Under the pieces are notes generated by a model. The model was given only the letters and a program-made list of their open reading frames with translations. It searched no databases and had not been told where the DNA came from. From CAYXVU01 sp964468725 (GTDB lineage Bacteria; Acidobacteriota; Blastocatellia; UBA7656), in the NCBI GenBank assembly GCA_964468725.1, contig CAYXVU010000003.1:11827-75826 (forward strand): a stretch of DNA of 64,000 bases, written 5' to 3'. Position 1 is the first letter of the stretch. The number at the start of each line of letters is the position of its first letter. This document shows, in pieces, positions 1-8,956 of this stretch. The translations under genes were made by a program, and so were the position numbers.

Positions 1-1814
1 TGCGCGCCATTGCCGAAGGGCGGTTTGAAGAAGCCTATCTCATCGCGCGTGGCCCGAATCCCTTTGCTTCGATCTGCGGACGCATCTGCGGCGCACCCTG
101 CGAAGCGGCCTGCCGTCGCGGCAAAGTGCCGCGCGTTGATGATGATGGCAATTTTGTTGCGCAGGATCGCCCCATTGCCATTCGAGCGCTCAAGCGGTTC
201 GCCTGCGAGCAAGCTGGCCCCGAAGCCCGACCCGCAGATGCCATTTTGCGTGCCGTACAATCCTTCACCCCGCCGATAGCAGCTTATCCTGAAGAGATGG
301 CAGCGTTGTTGCGCGCCGCCATCGAAGGGAGATTGATTCCAGCCGCAGGCGAACGCGTCGCTATCATTGGCGCAGGTCCGGCGGGGCTTTCCGCGGCGCA
401 CGATTTAGCCCTGTTAGGCTGCAAACCAGTAGTGTTTGAAAGCGAGCCGGTGGCCGCAGGTATGCTGGCTGTCGGGGTTCCTGCCTATCGCCTGCCGCGC
501 GAATTGATTGCCCAAGAGATTGCTGTGATCGAAGCCCTCGGCGTCGAGATTCGCTGTGGGGTAACGATTGGCAAAGAGATTTCATTTGCCGATTTGCGCA
601 GAGATTTCGCTGCCGTGCTGATTGCTGTGGGAGCGAAAGCTTCACGGAGTTTGGGGCTCGAAGGCGAACATGGGCCGCGCGTTTATGGCGGCGTTGATTT
701 GCTGCGCGCTGTGGCGCTCGGCGAAGCCCTCGACATCGGCCAAGATGTAGTTGTCATCGGTGGCGGCAACGTTGCCTACGACGTTGCTCGCACCATTGTT
801 CGCCAGATCGCCTATGATGCAGCGCGCACGGCGGCGCGCTTGCCTGCAACCGCCCGCGTGCGATTGATCTCATTGGAAAGCCTCGAAGAGATGCCCGCCG
901 ACACTTTGGAAATCCTGGAAGGCGATGAAGAGGGAATCGAACGCCACAACGGTTGGGGGCCGGTGCGGATTCAACGCGATGCACAGGGTAACGTGACCGG
1001 CGTCATCTTTCGCCAATGCGTTCGCGTTTACGATGAAGCGAGACGCTTCGCGCCGGTCTTCGATGATCGGGTCACGCAGAACTTGCCTTGTGACACTGTG
1101 CTGCTTTCGGTCGGTCAAGCGCCCGCCCTCTCCTTTCTCGAAGAGGGTGGCAGCGACCTTGAGATGATGCGTCCCGGGTGGCCGAAGGTTGATCCGACAA
1201 CTTTGGCCACGACGGCAGAGGGGGTGTTTGTCGCGGGCGATTTGGCGCACGGGACGCGATTGCTGATTGATGCCGTCGCTTCCGGCAAAGCGGCGGCGCG
1301 CTCGATCTATCAATTCCTTACAGGTCGCACGCTGCATGCAGAAGCCGTGACCGCGCATGCGGTTTTGCCCCACTACAGACGCGAGCGCGGCTACGAGGCG
1401 ATTCGCCGCGTCGCCGTTCCAGTTATCTCGCCGGAATCACGCCTCGAACATCCTGATTTGGTGGTCGAACGAGGATACAGCCGCGAGGAAGCGCAACGCG
1501 AAGCCTCGCGTTGTCTCGATTGCGGCGTCACGCCGGTCTTCGATGGCAGCCGTTGTGTGTTGTGCGGCGGGTGCGCGGATGTTTGCCCGACCGAATGTTT
1601 GAAACTGGTTGCCCTCAGCGATCTGGATTTGACCGGAGAGTTGACCGCTGCGGTTGAAAACACGTTCGGCGCGGAGGTGGATCTATCAGAGCATTCGGCC
1701 ATTCTCAAAGATGAAGATCGTTGCATTCGTTGCGCCTTGTGTGTGCAACGCTGCCCGGTTGAAGCCATCGCGATGGAGAGGGTGACATTCACCAGTGTTT
1801 GGAGGTCGCAATGA
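1..1814 (+). CDS. NAD(P)H/FAD oxidoreductase with ferredoxin domain (5' partial)
   Basis: The frame is open from the first bases, so the start lies left of the window; 603 codons are visible. The N-terminal part carries a CX3CX3CX3C cluster (CGRICGAPCEAAC, about residues 24-36 of the visible part), as in the small subunit of glutamate synthase (GltD family). A Rossmann FAD motif (IIGAGPAGLSAAHDLALLG) and a second dinucleotide fold (VVIGGGNVAYDVART) follow. The C-terminus has two further Fe-S motifs: CVLCGGCADVCP and CIRCALCVQRCP. It probably moves electrons between NAD(P)H and Fe-S carriers. Its stop overlaps the Rieske start (ATGA), so it is translationally coupled to a bc-type complex. Its electron partner there is inferred; a quinone or the Rieske/cytochrome b pair are both possible. 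Confidence 0.85.
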   Translation, partial: RAIAEGRFEEAYLIARGPNPFASICGRICGAPCEAACRRGKVPRVDDDGNFVAQDRPIAIRALKRFACEQAGPEARPADAILRAVQSFTPPIAAYPEEMAALLRAAIEGRLIPAAGERVAIIGAGPAGLSAAHDLALLGCKPVVFESEPVAAGMLAVGVPAYRLPRELIAQEIAVIEALGVEIRCGVTIGKEISFADLRRDFAAVLIAVGAKASRSLGLEGEHGPRVYGGVDLLRAVALGEALDIGQDVVVIGGGNVAYDVARTIVRQIAYDAARTAARLPATARVRLISLESLEEMPADTLEILEGDEEGIERHNGWGPVRIQRDAQGNVTGVIFRQCVRVYDEARRFAPVFDDRVTQNLPCDTVLLSVGQAPALSFLEEGGSDLEMMRPGWPKVDPTTLATTAEGVFVAGDLAHGTRLLIDAVASGKAAARSIYQFLTGRTLHAEAVTAHAVLPHYRRERGYEAIRRVAVPVISPESRLEHPDLVVERGYSREEAQREASRCLDCGVTPVFDGSRCVLCGGCADVCPTECLKLVALSDLDLTGELTAAVENTFGAEVDLSEHSAILKDEDRCIRCALCVQRCPVEAIAMERVTFTSVWRSQ

Positions 1815-2296
1815 CAACCAAAGCCAGTCCCGAACAATCACGACTCGACCCGGAGCCGATGCCGCGCAGAGATTTCCTCGGACTCTCGGCACTACTGGCG
1901 GCGGCTTCGTCCATGCTGTTTGCCGTCTTTGGCATGTTGCGATTGCCGAAGGCGGCAGTCCTGGCATCGCCTTCGAAAAAGTTCAGCGTGACGCTGCCCG
2001 ATGCGCTCGCGCCGAACGAGCCATTCGTTCCGGCTGGCCGCGCCGTCGCGCTGTTCAAAGATGATGAAGGCGTCTATGCCCTCTCGACCATCTGCACCCA
2101 TCTCGGATGCGTCGTGAAACCATCGCCGGAAGGATTCGAATGCCCATGTCATGGCTCAGGCTTTGCTCTAAACGGAGCCGTGACAAAAGGGCCAGCGCCG
2201 CGCGCTCTGCCTTGGCTGAAGGTCAGCAACTCAGGCAACGGCTGGGTGGTGGATGAAGGCACGACCGTGCCTGCTGGTTCAAAGGTGAAAGCATGA
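1811..2296 (+). CDS. Rieske [2Fe-2S] protein of a bc-type complex
   Basis: This 161-residue protein has an N-terminal twin-arginine-like anchor (MPRRDFLGLSALL) followed by a hydrophobic segment. The Rieske ligand boxes are CTHLGC and CPCHGSGF, in the right order, about 20 residues apart. Such proteins are exported by Tat and hold a high-potential [2Fe-2S] cluster that takes electrons from quinol. The ATG at 1811 overlaps the previous stop, and the gene overlaps cytochrome b by 4 bp. It is therefore part of a tightly coupled operon. QcrA/PetC-type is the closest general label. Confidence 0.92.
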   Translation: MTTKASPEQSRLDPEPMPRRDFLGLSALLAAASSMLFAVFGMLRLPKAAVLASPSKKFSVTLPDALAPNEPFVPAGRAVALFKDDEGVYALSTICTHLGCVVKPSPEGFECPCHGSGFALNGAVTKGPAPRALPWLKVSNSGNGWVVDEGTTVPAGSKVKA

Positions 2297-3846
2297 AGAG
2301 CATCGCGCCAACCGATTCGGCTCTGCGAGAGTTTTGGGAGAATCTGCGCGCCGCGCCGCGCCGCCTCTATGATTCGGCCTTTCGCGGCGGCGTACCCAAG
2401 ACGGATCGCACCCGCTCGACATTTGTCTTCGGCAACGTCTTCTTACACCTGCATGCGGTGCGCGTGCATCGTTGGAGCTTGCGATGGACGACGACGGCGG
2501 GACTCGGCATTGCCAGCACCGCAGCCTTTGTCGTCACGCTGGTGACCGGCGTGCTGTTGATGTTCTATTACAAGCCCTACCCCGAAGCCGCCTACGATTC
2601 GATCAAAGATATTCACTTCGTTGTGCCGACCGGACGCTTCATTCGCAACATTCATCGTTGGGCGGCAAACGTCATGGTCGTCGCCGTCATTTTGCATATG
2701 GCGAGGGCGTTTTATACGGCTTCGTATCGCAAGCCGCGCGAGTTCAATTGGCTGGTTGGTTGGGGGTTGCTGGTTACGACGCTCGGACTCTCGTTTACGG
2801 GATACCTGCTGCCGTGGGATCAACTGGCCTATTGGGCGATTACTATCGGCGCGAATATCGCGCAATCGCCGCGTGAAATCACCGACGCCATTGGCATCAC
2901 CGAAGCCTTCGACCCCGGCGGATTGCAACGCCTCTTGTTGCTCGGCTCCGATACGGTAGGCGATGAAGCGTTGATTCGCTTCTATCTGCTACACGTCATG
3001 ATTTTGCCGTTGATCTTGACGATGTTGATGGCCGTACACTTCTGGCGCATTCGCAAAGACGGAGGCATTGCGCGGCCTGCCGATGCCGATGCGCGACTAT
3101 CGCCGCCGGAGAAAGCGACCTATCCGGTATTCACCGAAGCGCCGACAAAGACGTATCATCTGGCCGCCATCGTGCGCGGCAAGACATCTGCCGTCGGCAA
3201 TTCGCCGGAGAACACCGTGCCCTCCATGCCGCATCTGTTTTATGCCGAGTTGGCCGTCCTGATGATTACCATTTTGATCTGTCTGGCGCTGGCCATCATG
3301 GTGGATGCGCCGCTCAAAGAGCTAGCAAACCCTGCGGTTCCGGAAAATCCTGCGAAAGCGCCTTGGTACTTTCTCGGATTGCAAGAGATGGTTTCGTTCT
3401 CCGCTTTTATGGGCGGCATCGGCATTCCGACCATCGTGCTGGTCGGTTTGGGATTGATTCCGTTTCTCGACCGTGAATCGTCCGGTACGGGCGAATGGTT
3501 CGGCGGGCCGGGCGGTTGGTCATTGGTGAAGCGATCAATCGGGGTTGGCCTGATTGCCGCTTTGGTCGTCGAAGCCATCGCCATTCGCTTCGGTTGGATA
3601 CGGGAATGGTTTCCCAACGCGCCGCAGTTGCTTATCACCTTTATCAATCCCGGAACCGTTCTGACCTTGATCTACGCGGCGTACTCGGTATGGTGCGTGC
3701 GCCGCTATAACTCGACGCGGGCGGGGGCATTGGGATTGTTCACCTGTTTCCTTTGCGGATTTTTGTTGCTGACCATCATCGGCACCTATTTTCGCGGGCC
3801 GAACTGGGTCTTTTACTGGTCGCCCGCTCAATGGCCGGGGCATTAA
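2293..3846 (+). CDS. Cytochrome b, fused b6/subunit IV type
   Basis: This is a 517-residue polytopic membrane protein. The first half is cytochrome b6-like, with helices carrying heme-binding histidines (HRWAANVMVVAVILHMARAF and LLHVMILPLILTMLMAVHFW). The second half is subunit-IV-like, with a KAPWYFLGLQE element where the quinol-oxidising PEWY motif of bc complexes sits; here it reads APWY. It should form the quinol oxidation and reduction sites with the Rieske protein. The 4-bp overlap with the Rieske gene and the 4-bp gap to the multiheme cytochrome c gene make this a complete quinol:cytochrome c unit. It sits directly upstream of a molybdoenzyme that has no NarI-type anchor gene. Confidence 0.92.
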   Translation: MKSIAPTDSALREFWENLRAAPRRLYDSAFRGGVPKTDRTRSTFVFGNVFLHLHAVRVHRWSLRWTTTAGLGIASTAAFVVTLVTGVLLMFYYKPYPEAAYDSIKDIHFVVPTGRFIRNIHRWAANVMVVAVILHMARAFYTASYRKPREFNWLVGWGLLVTTLGLSFTGYLLPWDQLAYWAITIGANIAQSPREITDAIGITEAFDPGGLQRLLLLGSDTVGDEALIRFYLLHVMILPLILTMLMAVHFWRIRKDGGIARPADADARLSPPEKATYPVFTEAPTKTYHLAAIVRGKTSAVGNSPENTVPSMPHLFYAELAVLMITILICLALAIMVDAPLKELANPAVPENPAKAPWYFLGLQEMVSFSAFMGGIGIPTIVLVGLGLIPFLDRESSGTGEWFGGPGGWSLVKRSIGVGLIAALVVEAIAIRFGWIREWFPNAPQLLITFINPGTVLTLIYAAYSVWCVRRYNSTRAGALGLFTCFLCGFLLLTIIGTYFRGPNWVFYWSPAQWPGH

Positions 3847-3850
3847 GGCG

Positions 3851-5506
3851 ATGAACAAGAGCAAACATTTACTCTTATGGTCGAGCATTGGCGTGCTGAC
3901 GCTGCTTATCGTTGCCGCTGTGGATGAGAACTATTGGAAAGAGTGGCGGCGCATTCAAAAAGCGACGCGTTCGGCAGAAGGCGCGATTGATGTGCGCTTG
4001 CGGCAAGTCATCAATCCCGGACTCGCAATCTCTGACCGCTGCGTTTCGTGTCACGTTGGGATGTCGCCGGGAGAGCAAGATATATTCGGCGCCTCAGTCG
4101 TTGCGCCGCACAAACCCGTCGTGCATCAACCAACCGAGATGGGTTGCACCATCTGTCATGGCGGGCAGGGACGCGCGACGGACAAAGCCGATGCGCACGG
4201 CGCTGTGCGATTTTGGCCGCAGCCGATGTTGCCGACAAAATACAGCTATGCGGGATGTGGAACCTGCCACACCCCTCTACATATCCCCAGTCGGGTGGCG
4301 CTTGAGAAAGGGCGCAGCGCATTCGAGCGATTGGATTGTTACGCCTGCCATCGGTTGGACGGACGCGGCGGCACGCTGCGCCCTGGCGGCGGCGGGATGG
4401 AAGGCCCGGATTTATCGCATGTCGGACTGAAAGGCTTTGATGCGGGCTGGTATGACAAACACCTGAAGAGTTACGAAGGCGCAACCGCCGGAACCTGGCG
4501 CGATGCGTTCGGGCCGATTGATGAAAGCGAGCGTCAAGCGCTGAGTCTTTTTCTCTCTTCGCGCATCGGCGCGCCGCGACTGATCGAAGCCAAGGCGCTG
4601 TTCAACTCGGTCGGCTGTTTGGGCTGTCATAAAGTGGGTGGTACGGGTGGCGATGCCGGACCCGATCTGTCGCGCAGCGGCGAACGCGACCCCGGCCAAC
4701 TCAATTTCACGTCGGTCAAAGGCGAACATACGTTATCGAATTGGTTGGCGGAACACTTTCGCTCGCCGGTCGCCACCGTACAAGGGTCGCAAATGCCGAT
4801 GCTCGGGTTGACGGAATCCGAGATTGACTTGTTGACCCTGTACACGTTGTCGCTGCGGCGCAGAGAGCTGCCGAGCGTCTATCTGCCAAAAGATCGCGTG
4901 CAGGCGATGCGGTTTGGCGAGCGCGAATTTGCTACTGATGGGGCGACCGTCTTCAGCGCCATCTGCGCGGGCTGTCACGGTCGCGATGGCAAAGGCATAC
5001 GCTACCCCGGCGTGCCACCCTTTCCTTCGATCATCAATCCCGATTTTTTAGAGCTTGCTTCCGATGAATTTATCGTGCAGACGATTACCAAAGGTCGCTC
5101 CGGTCGCAAGATGTTAGCGTGGGGCGAAAAAGAGGGTGGCCTGCGCCCCGACGAGATCAGAGCCGTTGTCGGGTATTTGCGACAAGCCGCAGGCAACATC
5201 GCAGCCAAACCGGAGACCGAGCCGCCGCGTTGGGTCAGAGGGGATGTGAAGTTGGGCAGCCGCCTGTTTACCGCCAACTGTGCGGGGTGTCACGGACAGA
5301 GAGGTGAAGGCGGCGAAGGCCCTGCGCTCAATAACAAAACCCTGCTCGGTTTTGCCACAGATCGCTTCTTGGTTGACACCATCAGTCGCGGGCGCAGAGG
5401 AACAGCGATGCAGAGTTTTCTCACTCCTTCGCCGGTTCGCGCTGCGCTCACGCCATCGGAGATCGAAACCATCGTCGCGTTCATCCGCACTTGGGAGGGT
5501 AAGTAG
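3851..5506 (+). CDS. Membrane-anchored seven-heme cytochrome c
   Basis: This 551-residue protein starts with one hydrophobic segment (LLLWSSIGVLTLLIVAAV) acting as signal anchor. It has seven CxxCH motifs: CVSCH, CTICH, CGTCH, CYACH, CLGCH, CAGCH and CAGCH. The first three lie in a multiheme N-terminal part; the last four look like monoheme c-type domains, including two near-identical CAGCHG domains at the C-terminus. It lies between cytochrome b and the molybdenum alpha subunit. The simplest role is periplasmic electron transfer from the Rieske/cytochrome b complex to the molybdoenzyme, or the reverse if the enzyme oxidises nitrite. The architecture is larger than a normal cytochrome c1. Confidence 0.9.
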   Translation: MNKSKHLLLWSSIGVLTLLIVAAVDENYWKEWRRIQKATRSAEGAIDVRLRQVINPGLAISDRCVSCHVGMSPGEQDIFGASVVAPHKPVVHQPTEMGCTICHGGQGRATDKADAHGAVRFWPQPMLPTKYSYAGCGTCHTPLHIPSRVALEKGRSAFERLDCYACHRLDGRGGTLRPGGGGMEGPDLSHVGLKGFDAGWYDKHLKSYEGATAGTWRDAFGPIDESERQALSLFLSSRIGAPRLIEAKALFNSVGCLGCHKVGGTGGDAGPDLSRSGERDPGQLNFTSVKGEHTLSNWLAEHFRSPVATVQGSQMPMLGLTESEIDLLTLYTLSLRRRELPSVYLPKDRVQAMRFGEREFATDGATVFSAICAGCHGRDGKGIRYPGVPPFPSIINPDFLELASDEFIVQTITKGRSGRKMLAWGEKEGGLRPDEIRAVVGYLRQAAGNIAAKPETEPPRWVRGDVKLGSRLFTANCAGCHGQRGEGGEGPALNNKTLLGFATDRFLVDTISRGRRGTAMQSFLTPSPVRAALTPSEIETIVAFIRTWEGK

Positions 5507-5510
5507 AGTT

Positions 5511-8500
5511 ATGAAAAGAGAGATGTCACGGCGCGAATTTTTTGAACGAGTTTCAGCGGCAGGATTTGGCGCGCTCCTCGCTTCTTCGAGCCAAGCGTGG
5601 GCGCTGGAGGCCATCAGCAACCCGCTGGCGGTCTATCCGGATCGCGGTTGGGAGCGCGTCTACCGCGACCTGTGGAAATACGATTCGAAGTTCACCTTTA
5701 CCTGCGCTCCCAACGATACGCACAACTGCTTGCTCAATGCCTATGTGCGTTCCGGTGTGGTAACGCGCATTGGCCCGACGATGCGCTACGGCGAAGCGAC
5801 AGACCTCAACGGCAATGGCGCGACGCATCGTTGGGACCCGCGCATCTGTCAAAAAGGGCTGGCATTGACGCGACGGTTTTACGGAGATCGGCGCGTCAAC
5901 GGCTGCATGGTGCGCGCCGGATTCAAACGTTGGTACGAAGAGAAGTTTCCGCGCGGCAACGATGGCCGCCCGCCGAGCGAATACTTTCAACGCGCCCGCG
6001 ATGAATGGGTGCGAGTGTCGCACGACGAAGCCGCCACTATCGTTGCCGCCGCCTTGAAAAACATTGCCGAAACCTACAGCGGCGAAGAGGGCAAAAAACG
6101 GCTCAAAGCGCAGCATTACGATGAAGCGACCATCGAAGCGACGCAGGGGGCAGGCACTCAGGTCTTGAAGTTTCGCGGCGGCATGCCCCTGCTCGGCATT
6201 ACACGGGTCTTCGGTATGTATCGCTTTGCCAATTCGATGGCGTTATTGGATTCGGCGATTCGCGGCGTCGAACCGGATAAAGCCATCGGCGGCAAAGGCT
6301 TCGACAATTATTCGTGGCACACAGACCTGCCGCCCGGCCATCCGATGGTGACCGGACAACAGACGGTTGAGTTCGATCTCTCTGCTGTCGAGCATGCCAA
6401 AACGGTCGTTGTCTGGGGCATGAATTGGATTACCACCAAGATGCCCGATTCGCATTGGCTCACCGAAGCGCGGCTCAAAGGCACGCGGGTCATCGTCATC
6501 GCCTGCGAATACTCGGCGACGGCCAGCAAAGGCGATGATGTTTTAGTCGTCAGACCCGGCACGACGCCCGCGCTCGCGCTCGGCTTTGCTAACGTAATTC
6601 TGCGAGAGAATCTCTATAACAAGGACTATGTGCGCCAGTGGACGGACTTGCCGATTCTGGTTCGCACCGACACCTTGAAGTACCTGCGCGCCGAAGAAGT
6701 CTTCGGGCAGCGACCCGGTGCGTTGCAAGCGACTCGCGTCCTCAAAGAGGGCGAGAGGGAGCCGCCCGCCGCGCAACAAAAAGAGAGCATCATCACCGAA
6801 AAGCTGCGCTTGGAGTGGGGCGATTTTCTCTGGTGGGATCGCGCCAGCAACACGCCGAAGCTATTGACTCGCGATGAAGTTGGGAAGAATTCAAAAATCG
6901 GTGATGCCCTGTTGGAAGGCGCGGTTGAGGTGACGCTGGCAAACGGCGAGAAGGTTCGCTGTCGTCCGGTCTTCGATTTGGTGAAAGAGTATGCGGCGCA
7001 TTTCGACCCGCAAACGGTCGAAGAGATTACCTGGGCACCGGCTGCCGCAGTCGAAGCTCTGGCGCGCGACTTTGCTAAAGAGCCGGGAACGACGCTTTTT
7101 GCCGTCGGCATGGGGCCGAATCAATTCTTTAACAACGACAACAAAGACCGCGATATTTTCCTGCTCGCGGCCTTGACCGGCAACGTCGGAAAGATCGGCG
7201 GCAACGTCGGGTCGTTTGCGGGGAATTATCGCGTTGCTCTCTTCAACGGCTCGCCTCAGTACATCAACGAAAACCCGTTCGACATTGAACTCGATCCGGC
7301 CAAACCCGCCCGCCCGCGTCAGTATTGGCGCGCGGAGTCGGCGCACTATTACAACCACGAAGATCATCCGCTCCGCGTCGGCAACAAACTCTTAACCGGC
7401 GCGACCCACATTCCTGCGCCGACCAAGTCTTTGTGGTTTGCCAACGCCAATTCGATACTCGGCAATGTTAAGTGGCACTACAACTCGGTGGTCAATGTGC
7501 TGCCGCGCTTCGAGATGATCGCCGTTCAAGAGTGGTGGTGGTCTACATCGTGCGAGTGGGCTGATGTCGTCTTCGGGGTGGATACGTGGGCGGAGTTGAA
7601 ACACCCGGATATGACCGCATCGGTGACCAATCCGTTTTTGATTCTCTTCCCGCGCACTCCGCTGGCGCGCATCTTCAACACGATTGGCGACATAGAAGTG
7701 CTGGCGTTGGTCTCCGCGAAGATGGCCGAATTGACCGGCGACAATCGCTTTAATGATTACTGGAAATTTGTGCGCGAGAATCGCACGGATGTCTATTTGC
7801 AACGGGTGCTCGATGCTTCGACCAACACGAAGGGGTACAAGTTTCACGAACTCGAAGCGAAAGCTCTCGAAGGCATTCCGGCGCTGATGAATTCGCGCAC
7901 CACGCCGAAGGCCGTCGGCTACGATCAAGTCACCGATTCGACGCCTTGGTACACCAAAAGCGGCAGGTTGGAGTTTTACCGCGAAGAGAACGAGTTCATC
8001 GAAGCGGGCGAAAATCTGCCGGTGCATCGAGAGCCGGTGGATTCGACTTTCTATGAGCCAAACGTGATTATCGCGCCGCCTCACGAAGCGATTCGTCCGG
8101 CGGGGCCGGAAAGCTACGGTGTGAAACGCGACGATCTATCGTGCGAAACACGTTGCGGGCGCAATGTTGTGCTGACCTGGGAAGAGACGAAAAAGTCGGC
8201 GCACCCGCTCATCAAACAAGGCTACAAGTTTATCTTTCACACGCCGAAGTACCGGCACGGTTCGCACACGACGCCGATTGATACCGATATGGTTGCAGTG
8301 TTGTTTGGGCCTTTTGGCGACATCTATCGTCACGACAAGCGCAGCCCCTTTGTCACCGAAGGCTATGTGGACATCAATCCCGCCGATGCGCGCGAATTGG
8401 GAGTGCACGATGGCGATTACGTTTGGGTTGACCCTGACCCGGAGGATCGCCCATTTCGCGGTTGGCAAAATAACCAACGCGATTACGAATTCGCCCGCTT

Positions 8501-8954
8501 ATTGTGTCGGGCGCGCTATTACCCCGGCACGCCGCGCGGCGTGACGCGCATGTGGTTCAACATGTACGGGGCAACGCCGGGGTCGCAACAGGGGCAACGC
8601 GAGCGCAAAGATGGACTCGCTAAAAACCCGCGCACGAACTATCAAGCGATGTTTCGTTCGGGTTCGCATCAATCGGCGACGCGCGGCTGGCTGAAGCCGA
8701 CCTGGATGACCGATTCGCTGGTCAGAAAAGGACTCTTCGGGCAGGGGATTGGCAAAGGCTTTTTGCCCGATGTGCATTGCCCGACCGGCGCGCCGCGCGA
8801 AGCGATTGTCAAGATCAGCCGCGCCGAGCCGGGCGGCATTGAGGGCAAAGGGTTGTGGCGTCCCGCAGAACTTGGCATCCGACCCAATTACGAATCGCAA
8901 GAGATGCAGAGATACCTCGCCGGTCAATTCATCAGTGACGGAAAGGAGAAATAG
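5511..8954 (+). CDS. Type II molybdopterin oxidoreductase alpha subunit (nitrate reductase/nitrite oxidoreductase-like), Tat-exported
   Basis: The protein has 1147 residues. ATG 5511 gives a classical Tat signal (SRREFFERVSAAGFGALLAS) ending near residue 32, so the enzyme is periplasmic. The N-terminal Fe-S motif reads CAPNDTHNC (Cys65, Asp69, Cys73) with Cys113. Aligned by eye with NarG, Asp69 falls at a Cys position and Cys65 at the His position. The molybdenum ligand motif of nitrate reductases is conserved as SWHTDLPPGHP, with Asp272 as the expected Mo ligand. Size and motifs fit the type II DMSO reductase family (NarG, NxrA, perchlorate, selenate and ethylbenzene enzymes). Nitrate is the favoured substrate because NrfHA, a RIC protein and an FNR-like regulator are nearby, but substrate is not proven by sequence. 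It is followed 2 bp later by the beta subunit. Confidence 0.88.
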   Translation: MKREMSRREFFERVSAAGFGALLASSSQAWALEAISNPLAVYPDRGWERVYRDLWKYDSKFTFTCAPNDTHNCLLNAYVRSGVVTRIGPTMRYGEATDLNGNGATHRWDPRICQKGLALTRRFYGDRRVNGCMVRAGFKRWYEEKFPRGNDGRPPSEYFQRARDEWVRVSHDEAATIVAAALKNIAETYSGEEGKKRLKAQHYDEATIEATQGAGTQVLKFRGGMPLLGITRVFGMYRFANSMALLDSAIRGVEPDKAIGGKGFDNYSWHTDLPPGHPMVTGQQTVEFDLSAVEHAKTVVVWGMNWITTKMPDSHWLTEARLKGTRVIVIACEYSATASKGDDVLVVRPGTTPALALGFANVILRENLYNKDYVRQWTDLPILVRTDTLKYLRAEEVFGQRPGALQATRVLKEGEREPPAAQQKESIITEKLRLEWGDFLWWDRASNTPKLLTRDEVGKNSKIGDALLEGAVEVTLANGEKVRCRPVFDLVKEYAAHFDPQTVEEITWAPAAAVEALARDFAKEPGTTLFAVGMGPNQFFNNDNKDRDIFLLAALTGNVGKIGGNVGSFAGNYRVALFNGSPQYINENPFDIELDPAKPARPRQYWRAESAHYYNHEDHPLRVGNKLLTGATHIPAPTKSLWFANANSILGNVKWHYNSVVNVLPRFEMIAVQEWWWSTSCEWADVVFGVDTWAELKHPDMTASVTNPFLILFPRTPLARIFNTIGDIEVLALVSAKMAELTGDNRFNDYWKFVRENRTDVYLQRVLDASTNTKGYKFHELEAKALEGIPALMNSRTTPKAVGYDQVTDSTPWYTKSGRLEFYREENEFIEAGENLPVHREPVDSTFYEPNVIIAPPHEAIRPAGPESYGVKRDDLSCETRCGRNVVLTWEETKKSAHPLIKQGYKFIFHTPKYRHGSHTTPIDTDMVAVLFGPFGDIYRHDKRSPFVTEGYVDINPADARELGVHDGDYVWVDPDPEDRPFRGWQNNQRDYEFARLLCRARYYPGTPRGVTRMWFNMYGATPGSQQGQRERKDGLAKNPRTNYQAMFRSGSHQSATRGWLKPTWMTDSLVRKGLFGQGIGKGFLPDVHCPTGAPREAIVKISRAEPGGIEGKGLWRPAELGIRPNYESQEMQRYLAGQFISDGKEK

Positions 8955-8956
8955 CT

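Noticed and set aside
7392..8084. 230-codon minus-strand frame inside the molybdoenzyme alpha gene
   Set aside because: The alpha subunit is continuous across it with conserved motifs; the antisense product resembles nothing.
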